Shown in pieces: positions 16,516 to 23,228 of a stretch of 23,776 bases of DNA (positions within the stretch are counted from its first letter, which is position 1; every line of letters begins with the position of its first letter). The DNA lies in the NCBI GenBank assembly GCA_947494085.1, contig CANLTP010000005.1, positions 1-23,776 on the forward strand, read 5' to 3'. A program made the position numbers and the translations under genes. Below the pieces are notes generated by a model. The model saw only the letters and a program-made list of their open reading frames with translations. It was not told the DNA's origin and ran no database searches. Source of the stretch: Actinomycetota bacterium (GTDB taxonomy: Bacteria > Actinomycetota > Actinomycetes > Nanopelagicales > Nanopelagicaceae).

Positions 16516-18047
16516 GATGCTTCCTCCAAATAAGCTGCGCGCGCAACTTCTTGTTGAGTAGGGTTAGTCTTACTTAAAGTTATTTTTCCATTACGCATAA
16601 CTTCGATACGATCTGAAATCTTTAACACTTCCTCGATATCGCTGCTGATTACAAGTACGGCAACTTTCTCTTTGTGAGCCAATTTTTGAAGTAATTCATA
16701 GATTTCAAGCTTTGAACCGATATCGACGCCGCGAGTGGGATCATCCAAAATCAGAATACGACAACCTGTAAGCAGCCATCTTGAAAGTAGAACTTTCTGC
16801 TGATTACCTCCCGAGAGCGATAGAACCGCATTTTCAATATTCTTCGTCTTAATGGATAAATTATCAGCCCAGAGTTGTCCTGAAGCGCTCTCGGATTTCT
16901 TTTGAATTAGACCCAATTTTGAAAGTTTGCGCAAGAAAGCCAGCGTTATGTTCTCTTTGATTGACCGCTCCAAGAGAAGTCCTTGAGCTCTACGCTCCGC
17001 AGGCACATACCCAATTCCGATATCCATTGTGGATTTAATACTTCCCAGTTTCAATTCATTTCCGCCAACAATGATCTTTCCTGATGTAGGTTTATTCGAA
17101 CCGAACAGAGTCATACCAAGTGAATCTCGGCCGGAACCGGCAATTCCATAAACTCCTAGAATTTCTCCAAACTTTAGGGTCAAGTTTGTATCAAATATTC
17201 CGTTCGCGGTTGATAGATTTTCGACTTTCATTGCTACTTCTGAATTCTCATTTGTAGTTGATCCCGCTCTAACGCCATCGACAGAGGCGTGACCGAGCAT
17301 TGAGGACACAATTCTCTCTTTGTTGCCTTCATTTTTATTCATCTCGTCAACCAGCTTGCCATCTCGAAGAACAACAACTCTGTCAGCAATGTTAAGAACT
17401 TCATCCAATCTGTGGCTAACAAAAACAATTCCTACGCCTTGGTCGCAGATAGTTTTTAGTAATTTCAATAATCGAGTCGCTTCAATGTCGCTCATAGGCG
17501 CAGTTGGTTCATCGGTAATCAACACTTTTGCACCTGGGGTCAAAGATCTAGCTATCTGAACAAAGGCGCGATAAACAACCGGCATTTCTCCTACATTTTG
17601 ATGTAGGTCAATATCTTCTAAACCTAAGCTCGCTAACCGTTCTGCGGCTTTTTGTTTCATTGAAGCATAATCAACTAGAAACGGTAGCTTCTTATGTGGA
17701 TAGTGTCCAAGAAGAACGTTAGTCATTACATCTAATTCAGGGCAGAGTTGAAGTTCTTGAGAAGCTAATCTGATTCCGGCAATTTCTGCTGCACGCGGAC
17801 TGTTTAAAACTACTTCTTCTCCATCAACAAAAATCTTGCCTGAATCGGGCGCAACCAAACCTGCTGCTACCGCAGCCAAAGTAGATTTTCCGGCACCATT
17901 CTCACCAACTAGGCAGAGAATCTCGCCTGCATTCACGTGAATTGAAACATCAGACAGTGCCTGCACGCCACCGTAACGTTTGCTAATCGAACTTAATTGC
18001 AAGATAGGGCTCTTTCGAGCCCTATCTTGCTGATCGTTTACGACCAA
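16512..18047 (-). CDS. ABC sugar transporter ATP-binding protein with two NBDs, RbsA-like
   Basis: A 511-residue CUT2-type ATPase with two nucleotide-binding domains. NBD1 has Walker A GENGAGKST (48-56), D179/E180 (ITDEPT) and H212. Its signature position reads GEMPVVYRAFVQIARSL instead of an LSxxQQQ-type motif. NBD2 has the usual degenerate Walker A (GIAGSGRDSL), a strong LSGGNQQK signature (411-418) and DDPTRG, with D436 where relatives have the catalytic Glu. Only the site formed by NBD1 Walker A/B and the NBD2 signature looks fully competent. The TTG at 18047 has no good ribosome-binding site, and a 14-bp hairpin lies inside the first 16 codons. TTG codon 16 is an alternative start. The C-terminus overlaps the permease start. 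Confidence 0.9.
   Translation of the reverse strand: MVVNDQQDRARKSPILQLSSISKRYGGVQALSDVSIHVNAGEILCLVGENGAGKSTLAAVAAGLVAPDSGKIFVDGEEVVLNSPRAAEIAGIRLASQELQLCPELDVMTNVLLGHYPHKKLPFLVDYASMKQKAAERLASLGLEDIDLHQNVGEMPVVYRAFVQIARSLTPGAKVLITDEPTAPMSDIEATRLLKLLKTICDQGVGIVFVSHRLDEVLNIADRVVVLRDGKLVDEMNKNEGNKERIVSSMLGHASVDGVRAGSTTNENSEVAMKVENLSTANGIFDTNLTLKFGEILGVYGIAGSGRDSLGMTLFGSNKPTSGKIIVGGNELKLGSIKSTMDIGIGYVPAERRAQGLLLERSIKENITLAFLRKLSKLGLIQKKSESASGQLWADNLSIKTKNIENAVLSLSGGNQQKVLLSRWLLTGCRILILDDPTRGVDIGSKLEIYELLQKLAHKEKVAVLVISSDIEEVLKISDRIEVMRNGKITLSKTNPTQQEVARAAYLEEAS
17999..18030 (-). other. 14-bp perfect stem-loop with GAAA tetraloop at the binding-protein/ATPase junction
   Basis: The arms GCAAGATAGGGCTC (17999-18012) and GAGCCCTATCTTGC (18017-18030) pair perfectly. 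In the minus-strand transcript the loop is GAAA, a stable GNRA tetraloop closed by C-G. No U-tract follows, so a simple intrinsic terminator is unlikely. Just after the highly expressed binding-protein gene, it is well placed to protect that mRNA from 3' decay or to slow entry into the ATPase gene, giving more binding protein than transporter. It overlaps the proposed 5' end of the ATPase coding region. Confidence 0.75.
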
Positions 18048-18076
18048 TTTTTTACTATTTTCCGAGTTTCAGCTTA

Positions 18077-19093
18077 TTAACAAGCTGACTTTGGATAGTA
18101 CTTTCCAACATTCTTCGCTGTAAGAAGAGTGGTAGGAAGAACTACATGCTTAGGAACTGATTGCTTGTTTATCAGCCCCATGACTGCAGGGATCAGATAT
18201 TTTCCGTAGTTTTCAGGGAAGTAAGCAACGCTTCCATAAAGCTCACCGCTACAAATGTTTGAAAGCAGTGAAGCTCCTTGACCTACAGCGAGCAGGTTAT
18301 TCATATTGCGGCCAGAAGCCTTGTATGCCTGAACCATCGCAACTGTGTTGTCATCATTGATTCCGCCGAGAATAATCTTGGCATCTTTTGGAATCGTTTG
18401 AAGAGCATTTCCAGTGTTTACGTTTGTTTTAGCTGGATCTGCACCTTGAGTTGGAACATCAATAAAGCGACTTGAAGGGAAGTTAGGTTGTACTTCGTTT
18501 ACTCCAACGTAGTAGCCGTCCATACGTTGAATTGAGTTCAATCCACCCTCTTTAAGTGAACCAATTAGTAAATAAGGCTCAACGTCCTTACCCCATTTTC
18601 TTAAGGCTTCCTTCATTAATCCGTTACCAGCCATTGCGCCGGCCTTGCCATTGTCTACATCGACGAAAGGAACCCCTGGGTGAACAACGAATGTTGCAAC
18701 CATAGGAATCTTTGCATCTTTCATGGTACGGACAGCACCAGGTGCGGCAGCTGCAACGACTTGGGCAGCCATTACACCGTCATACTTCTTCTGGATAAAT
18801 ATTTTTAGGTTCTCTTGAACCTTGATTGGATCAGCGTTGTCAGAAAGGATTTCTACATTGACGCAGCCCATTGCTTTGGCTGTTGCAAGCATTCCCTTTC
18901 TTACAATTAGTGCAAAAGATTCATTGTCGGAGAAAATATCAAACCCGAGCTTGTAGGTTTTTCCTGCGCAAAGTTCTTTTGTTGGCTTTCCGAGGAACTT
19001 TTTCCAGTCTGGAGCCGCTGCCTGGGCATTTTGTACCGACAGCAGTAGTGCGGCGACAGCTAGAACTGAAACTAACTTCTTTCTTGCGATCAT
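18077..19093 (-). CDS. ABC sugar transporter substrate-binding protein, RbsB-like
   Basis: A 338-residue periplasmic-binding-protein family 4 (RbsB/XylF-like) protein. The N-terminus is a clear Sec signal: MIARKKL, a hydrophobic core to about residue 20, and probable cleavage after AQA near residue 25. The first lobe starts with YKLGFDIFSDNESFALIVRKGM. QKKYDGVMAAQVVAAAAPGAV and GGINDDNTVAMVQAYK are typical inter-lobe and ligand-pocket regions. Four cysteines (near 42, 77, 281 and the C-terminal residue) could form disulfides, which is unusual in this family. It is the first gene of the seven-gene minus-strand run, with AAAGGTG 6 nt before the ATG. It probably captures a monosaccharide, polyol or cyclitol. 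Identity of the ligand is not visible. Confidence 0.93.
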   Translation of the reverse strand: MIARKKLVSVLAVAALLLSVQNAQAAAPDWKKFLGKPTKELCAGKTYKLGFDIFSDNESFALIVRKGMLATAKAMGCVNVEILSDNADPIKVQENLKIFIQKKYDGVMAAQVVAAAAPGAVRTMKDAKIPMVATFVVHPGVPFVDVDNGKAGAMAGNGLMKEALRKWGKDVEPYLLIGSLKEGGLNSIQRMDGYYVGVNEVQPNFPSSRFIDVPTQGADPAKTNVNTGNALQTIPKDAKIILGGINDDNTVAMVQAYKASGRNMNNLLAVGQGASLLSNICSGELYGSVAYFPENYGKYLIPAVMGLINKQSVPKHVVLPTTLLTAKNVGKYYPKSAC

Positions 19094-19178
19094 GATTCAC
19101 CTTTCAGTTGATTTGGCGCCGCGAAATGCACTTTTATGAACGAGGAGTTCAAAAGGGGCATCCCACTGGCTATTGCGA

Positions 19179-19209
19179 ACCCTAGCCGCCACCCACTCCC
19201 CTATGTCAA
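19179..19209 (-). promoter_or_regulatory. Promoter candidate for the seven-gene minus operon (proximal)
   Basis: Minus-strand TTGACA (19209-19204) is a consensus -35 box, and TAGGGT (19184-19179) is a TANNNT -10 box 19 bp away, slightly long spacing. The -35 box is half of LacI-type operator 2. Transcription would start about 80 nt before the binding-protein ATG. Confidence 0.5.
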
Positions 19210-19217
19210 GCGTTTGA
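19206..19217. promoter_or_regulatory. LacI-type operator 2 (TCAAGCGTTTGA)
   Basis: A 12-bp imperfect palindrome with a central CG that shares the TCAAnCGnTTGA core with operators 1 and 3. It lies in a 14-bp exact repeat CCCTATGTCAAGCG (19199-19212 and 19251-19264). It overlaps the TTGACA -35 box of the minus operon, which suggests repression by the LacI protein encoded at 22157 until an inducer binds. Confidence 0.65.
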
Positions 19218-19255
19218 ATAGAGAAAACAATATAAATTTTCGTTATTTTTCCCTA

Positions 19256-19261
19256 TGTCAA
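19256..19261 (-). promoter_or_regulatory. Second minus-strand TTGACA (-35-like) box, distal
   Basis: A second consensus TTGACA on the minus strand overlaps operator 3. The best downstream -10 choices are ATTTAT at 18 bp and TTATAT/TATATT at 20-21 bp, none ideal, so a distal promoter is possible but unproven. The duplicated block may instead serve only for repressor binding. Confidence 0.35.
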
Positions 19262-19269
19262 GCGATTGA
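19258..19269. promoter_or_regulatory. LacI-type operator 3 (TCAAGCGATTGA)
   Basis: The same core and central CG as operators 1 and 2, with its start exactly 52 bp from that of operator 2. This is close to five DNA turns, so both sites face the same side of the helix. It lies immediately before the 30-bp inverted repeat. Confidence 0.65.
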
Positions 19270-19270
19270 T

Positions 19271-19300
19271 GGCAGGGGAAAATCAAGTTTTTCCCCTGCC
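19271..19300. repeat. Perfect 12-bp inverted repeat with 6-nt loop
   Basis: GGCAGGGGAAAA (19271-19282) and TTTTCCCCTGCC (19289-19300) are exact complements around TCAAGT. It begins one base after operator 3. It could be a 5'-leader hairpin if plus-strand transcription starts upstream, a barrier between the divergent units, or a site for another dimeric protein. No T-run follows on the plus strand, so it is not a standard terminator there. Confidence 0.7.
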
Positions 19301-19399
19301 TCTTCTCAAACCACGTACCTAGGGGCTAATCTTTTGCACACTTGCCTACCGAAGTCGTGTCCGAATCTACAAAATAGGATTCAAAAAGGAGTCTCATCG

Positions 19400-20380
19400 A
19401 TGCTATCCCTTACTAACGGAGTGATTTCTGTAGGAATTGATGAAGATTTGGGCGGTGAAATTCGATCAATAAAAATGGGCAAGAGTGAATTCTTGGCGGA
19501 CTTTGATTGGTTGAGTCCAGTGGAAGGTAGTAGATCTACGACTTACGGAAATGCAATTTTGGACTGGTTGTCAGAATACCGGGGTGGTTGGCAGGTTCTG
19601 TTTCCCAATGCTGGAAATGAAAACACTGTCATGGGAGTGCCGCTTCCCTTTCATGGTGAATTTGGAAGAACCCAAACCACGGTTCTGACAAAGAAAAAGA
19701 GTGAGTTGATAATCAGAGCTGGAACAAGATTACCTTTGATCTTAACAAGAACTTATAAATTGGTGCCAAACAAACCAATCCTTCAAATTAAGCAGACCGT
19801 TTCCAATGAATCTGATTTAACAGTTCCCTTTATCTGGGGTGAACATCCTGCATTCTCCCTGCCGCGTGGTTCAAAGATTAATCTCCCAGCTGGTCCGATT
19901 CTTGTCGATGCAAATGAAATGGGAGAACTTCAAGATGTAAAACCTGGATCTACTGGTACTTGGCCAACTGTTCCAGATCGTGTTGGTGGCCAAATAGATT
20001 TATCGGTTGTTCCCGAAGCGGACATAGAGCGATTGTGTTATCTGCATGATCGCCCAGAAGGTTGGGCAGCAATGGAACATGGCAAAAAAGTAATTGGATT
20101 ATCTTGGGACATCGAAGCATTTCCGCATTTATGGTTTTGGCAGGAAATCGGCGGTAAAGGATTCCCGTTCTATGGAAGAGCGCAAATCACAGCAATTGAG
20201 CCCGCTTCAACCTGGCCTTCATTTGGTCTGGAAGCAGCAATAAAGAGTGGCCAAGCCTTCCATCTAAAACCAGGTGAGGTTCGAAGTGCATGGACAACTT
20301 TTTCGGTATCAAATCTGCCAGTGAAAGATCTTATGAAGATCAAATCAATTGATTCAAAGGGAACATTCCAAACAAAATAG
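19400..20380 (+). CDS. Aldose-1-epimerase-like protein (galactose mutarotase superfamily)
   Basis: A 326-residue beta-sandwich protein related to aldose 1-epimerases. The superfamily catalytic signature can be placed: H85 in PFHGEFGR, H149 in GEHPAFSLP (the usual HPYF-type histidine) and E267 in AIEPAS. Such enzymes interconvert alpha and beta anomers of aldoses, though distant members have other or unknown sugar-binding roles. The ATG at 19400 has AAAGGAG 8 nt upstream. The open frame continues 88 codons further 5', but that part crosses the operators and has no protein-like character. It heads the plus-strand unit with an SDR (17 bp away) and an SMP-30 lactonase, so mutarotation before C1 oxidation fits well (inference). 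Confidence 0.85.
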   Translation: MLSLTNGVISVGIDEDLGGEIRSIKMGKSEFLADFDWLSPVEGSRSTTYGNAILDWLSEYRGGWQVLFPNAGNENTVMGVPLPFHGEFGRTQTTVLTKKKSELIIRAGTRLPLILTRTYKLVPNKPILQIKQTVSNESDLTVPFIWGEHPAFSLPRGSKINLPAGPILVDANEMGELQDVKPGSTGTWPTVPDRVGGQIDLSVVPEADIERLCYLHDRPEGWAAMEHGKKVIGLSWDIEAFPHLWFWQEIGGKGFPFYGRAQITAIEPASTWPSFGLEAAIKSGQAFHLKPGEVRSAWTTFSVSNLPVKDLMKIKSIDSKGTFQTK

Positions 20381-20397
20381 CGAAATAGGAGAAAACT

Positions 20398-21180
20398 ATG
20401 GAGAAAAACCTCTCAGGAAGAAATGCTGTTGTGACCGGTGCTGCCATGGGAATCGGGCGAGCAACTGCTGAAGTTCTTGCAGAAAGAGGTGCGCGTGTAA
20501 TTGCTCTTGACTACAACGAAACTAAACTAAATGAGTTGATTCCAGTCTGGAAAAGCGCTGGCCTTGATATCACGCCAATGCAATGTGATGTTACAAGTGC
20601 GGAAGCGGTTTCATCTGTTTTCAAAAAAATTGGAGAGATCTTTCCTAAGTTATCAATTCTGGCAAATATCGCAGGCGTGGTCAGATATGGAAAAATTGAA
20701 AACTTAAGTGAGGCCGATTGGGATTACCAACTGGATACCAACTTGAAAGCGATGTTTCTGACCTGTCGAGAAGCCGTAGTTTTAATGAGAGCAAATGGCG
20801 GTGGCTCCATAATTAATATTTCAAGTGTTCAAGCAATGGCAAGTCAGCAGACCGTTGCACCTTATGCCGCTTCAAAAGGTGGCGTTATTTCCTTCACAAG
20901 ATCTATCGCACTTGATTATGCCGCTGATGGAATTAGAGCTAACGCAGTGTTACCTGGATCTGTAGAAACCCCAATGCTTCGCGCAGCAGGCGAACAATTC
21001 AATCCTTCAGATCCAGAAGGTGCGATGAAGAATTGGGGGGCGCTACATCCGCTTGGATTTTTAATACAACCAAGAGATATTGCCAATGTAATTGCATTTC
21101 TAGCAAGCGATGAGGCAAGAGTAATTACAGGTGCGCCAATAATTGCAGATTCTGGTTTGCTAGCGGGACTTGGCGTTTAA
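20398..21180 (+). CDS. SDR family NAD-dependent dehydrogenase (probable sugar 1-dehydrogenase)
   Basis: A 260-residue SDR with TGAAMGIG at 13-20, D38 after beta-2 (NAD+), NIAG at 90-93, N115, S142/S143, Y156 and K160. It shares SSVQ..ASQQTV..YAASKGG and LPGSVETPMLR with the SDR at 6336-7136, so the two are paralogues in a subfamily that includes L-fucose and other aldose dehydrogenases. The usual C-terminal DGG motif is changed to ADSG. AGGAG lies 7 nt before the ATG. Between an epimerase-like gene and an SMP-30 lactonase, oxidation of an aldose or cyclic alcohol to a lactone or ketone is the most likely role. The substrate is not determined. Confidence 0.92.
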   Translation: MEKNLSGRNAVVTGAAMGIGRATAEVLAERGARVIALDYNETKLNELIPVWKSAGLDITPMQCDVTSAEAVSSVFKKIGEIFPKLSILANIAGVVRYGKIENLSEADWDYQLDTNLKAMFLTCREAVVLMRANGGGSIINISSVQAMASQQTVAPYAASKGGVISFTRSIALDYAADGIRANAVLPGSVETPMLRAAGEQFNPSDPEGAMKNWGALHPLGFLIQPRDIANVIAFLASDEARVITGAPIIADSGLLAGLGV

Positions 21181-21220
21181 AACTAATCCAACTGAATCAT
21201 TACAAATTAGGAGATGAATA

Positions 21221-22093
21221 ATGATAGATACAACAAAGAAATTGAATTTGGACAAGGTCGAGGTAATTGCTGGCGGTGTCGACCATAGTGAAGGGGTAAC
21301 CGTAACGCCAGACCAAACAATTTATTGCGGCGGTGAGGCAGGTCAGATTTATCGAATTGATAATGACTTGCCAGTGGAAGTCGCTAATGTGAAGGGTTTC
21401 ATGCTTGGGCTTGCAAGTGATGCGGAGAATAGAGTTTATGCAATCGATAATGCCAATAAATGTGTCTGGCGTTACGATCCTAAAACTGGTTCAACGGAGA
21501 AATGGTTAGAGGGTCCAAAGGAAAATCCATTTAACGTTCCAAATCACGGGGCATTTGGACCTGATGGAAGCTACTACTTGACCGATTCAGGTGATTGGGC
21601 AAAAAGGGACGGCAAAGTATGGGTAAAAAAACCTGGAAAAGTAGTGACAATATTTACCCAAGACTCGAAAAATTTTCCAAACGGTAATGCGGTTTCAAGA
21701 GATGGAACCAAGCTCTATGTGGTCGAGTCAGAACCAAGCGCGATTTGTGAGATATCCATAAATACAGATGGCACTGCAGGATCAAGAAAAGTTCTTGTCG
21801 AGTTGGGACTTTATGTTCCGGATGGAATTAGAGTCGCAGCGGATGATTCACTAATCATAAGTTTTTATGCGCCTAACCTAATTGCACGTTGGAGTCCGGA
21901 AGGTGGCCTTGAAGCTCTTGCCAATGATCCCCAATCTGTATTTTTGGCCGCACCAACAAACCTTGAGTTTTACGGCGAAAATCTCGATGTGATGATTTTT
22001 GCAAGCCTTGCGCGTTGGCAGTTATCGCGCGCAAAATTGGGAATAAAGGGTGCGAAGCCTCACTATCCAAGTAAGGCAACCATCGGAGATTAA
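21221..22093 (+). CDS. SMP-30/gluconolactonase family lactonase
   Basis: A 290-residue six-bladed beta-propeller of the SMP-30/gluconolactonase/LRE family. The metal-site residues expected for the family can be matched: E24 in HSEGVTV, N154 in FPNGNA and D201 in VPDGIR, with N108 in VPNHGAF as a probable substrate-side residue. There is no signal peptide, so it should act in the cytoplasm, hydrolysing a lactone from the adjacent dehydrogenase to an aldonic-type acid. The ATG has a clear AGGAG site and lies 40 bp after the SDR stop. The acid could then be the substrate for the CaiB-family CoA-transferase of the divergent operon (inference). No dehydratase or aldolase of a standard oxidative sugar route is in the window. 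Confidence 0.92.
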   Translation: MIDTTKKLNLDKVEVIAGGVDHSEGVTVTPDQTIYCGGEAGQIYRIDNDLPVEVANVKGFMLGLASDAENRVYAIDNANKCVWRYDPKTGSTEKWLEGPKENPFNVPNHGAFGPDGSYYLTDSGDWAKRDGKVWVKKPGKVVTIFTQDSKNFPNGNAVSRDGTKLYVVESEPSAICEISINTDGTAGSRKVLVELGLYVPDGIRVAADDSLIISFYAPNLIARWSPEGGLEALANDPQSVFLAAPTNLEFYGENLDVMIFASLARWQLSRAKLGIKGAKPHYPSKATIGD

Positions 22094-22156
22094 TTGTCTT
22101 GATACGATTACCTAGGCAATGCTAGGGAAATTGATATAAATGATTAGGAGCAAATT

Positions 22157-23188
22157 TTGGCTTCCAAGAAGAGCTCTATGCCCCAACGAAAAGCTACTTT
22201 GCGAGATGTTGGTTTGCTGGCAAAAGTTGACCCTAGCTTAGTTTCAAGGGTTATAAACAATGACCCTAACGCCACTGCCTCTTCTGCTACAAGAGCACGG
22301 ATTTTATCTGCGGCAAAGAAACTCAACTACACCACCAATTACTCTGCCCGAAATCTTAAGATGGCGAGAACTTTAACAATTGGATTACTGCTCCCAGATT
22401 TAACGAATCCAGTGAATGATTTGGTTGCACATGGGGTTCAAGAAAGAGCAGCAGAATTAGGCTACGGAGTTATCATTGCAAACCACTCTGATATTGGTGG
22501 CGATCGGACTATCTCACAAATGCTTACACAAGGTCACGTAGATGGCGTCATTGCTTTCGTTCACAGTATTAATGACTCATTCATGGAGGACTTGTCCAGA
22601 AATAGCAATGGAAGAATTCTTCCAATGAATGGAAAAATTAAAGGAATAGACTCGAGCGTGGTGTTGGATGACCCTAAAGCTGCTGAGATGTGCGTGGAGC
22701 ACCTTGTGGATCTTGGTCACCGCAAGATTGTTGGAATCTTTGCATCAGTGTCAAATGACTCACCAAAGCGGCGTGTAGCTGGCTTCAAAAAAGCATGTGC
22801 AAAATACAACATTCAGCCAAATATAGTCTTCACCCAAGGTTACTCTTCTCATGATGGCTACTTGGCAACTCTTGAGGCGGTTACAAAGTATTCACCAACT
22901 GCAATCTTTCCATCCTCAAACTCATATGCGCTTGGAACGTACCGGGCCCTTTACGAGAAAAAATTGAGGATCCCGGAAGATGTTTCTGTCATAACACTGC
23001 ACAATTCAGCACTGACCGAGTATCTTTCGCCACCACTGACAAGCGTTCGACTCCCGGCAGAAGAGATGGGCAAAATTTCTGCGGAAAAACTTATCGATAT
23101 GCTAAACGGTAAAAAAATCAAGCATCTCATTGTTGATGGTAAGCCTTCTCTGGTCTTGCGTGGATCAACATCTAAAGTTCAAAATTAA
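22157..23188 (+). CDS. LacI family transcriptional regulator
   Basis: A 343-residue LacI-family repressor. An N-terminal helix-turn-helix (about 13-34, RKATLRDVGLLAKVDPSLVSRVIN) is followed by the hinge helix YSARNLKMARTL with L67, the residue that wedges into a central CG in this family. A periplasmic-binding-like effector domain follows from about residue 72. The start is TTG at 22157 with TTAGGAG 7 nt upstream; the ATG at codon 8 would remove part of the lead-in but not the DNA-binding domain. It follows the lactonase gene by 63 bp and probably controls the two divergent operons and the 8347 operon through TCAAnCGnTTGA sites. The effector is likely the imported compound or an early product. 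Confidence 0.93.
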   Translation: MASKKSSMPQRKATLRDVGLLAKVDPSLVSRVINNDPNATASSATRARILSAAKKLNYTTNYSARNLKMARTLTIGLLLPDLTNPVNDLVAHGVQERAAELGYGVIIANHSDIGGDRTISQMLTQGHVDGVIAFVHSINDSFMEDLSRNSNGRILPMNGKIKGIDSSVVLDDPKAAEMCVEHLVDLGHRKIVGIFASVSNDSPKRRVAGFKKACAKYNIQPNIVFTQGYSSHDGYLATLEAVTKYSPTAIFPSSNSYALGTYRALYEKKLRIPEDVSVITLHNSALTEYLSPPLTSVRLPAEEMGKISAEKLIDMLNGKKIKHLIVDGKPSLVLRGSTSKVQN

Positions 23189-23228
23189 GCTAACAGTCAG
23201 GATTACGAGGGAGTTGGAGAGTTAATTC

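Larger units (their letters stand above)
19094..19399. other. Divergent control region between the two catabolic operons
   Basis: A 306-bp non-coding stretch between the binding-protein gene (minus) and the epimerase-like gene (plus). It holds the binding-protein ribosome-binding site, two LacI-type operators each overlapping a minus-strand TTGACA, an AT-rich core (19221-19250), a 30-bp perfect inverted repeat (19271-19300), and the AAAGGAG site of the plus gene. A plus-strand frame is open through it in phase with the epimerase-like gene, but its codons make no recognisable protein and cross the operators, so I treat it as non-coding. I could not fix a convincing plus-strand promoter; TAGGAT near 19376 is a weak -10 candidate. 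Confidence 0.7.

Noticed and set aside
19136..19399. Open frame extending the epimerase-like gene 88 codons upstream
   Set aside because: It crosses two operators and a perfect hairpin, reads as low-complexity residues with no family match I recognise, and the AAAGGAG site points to the ATG at 19400.
22111..22126. CCTAG-GCAATG-CTAGG inverted repeat before the LacI gene
   Set aside because: Five-base arms are expected by chance and the arms do not resemble the operator core.
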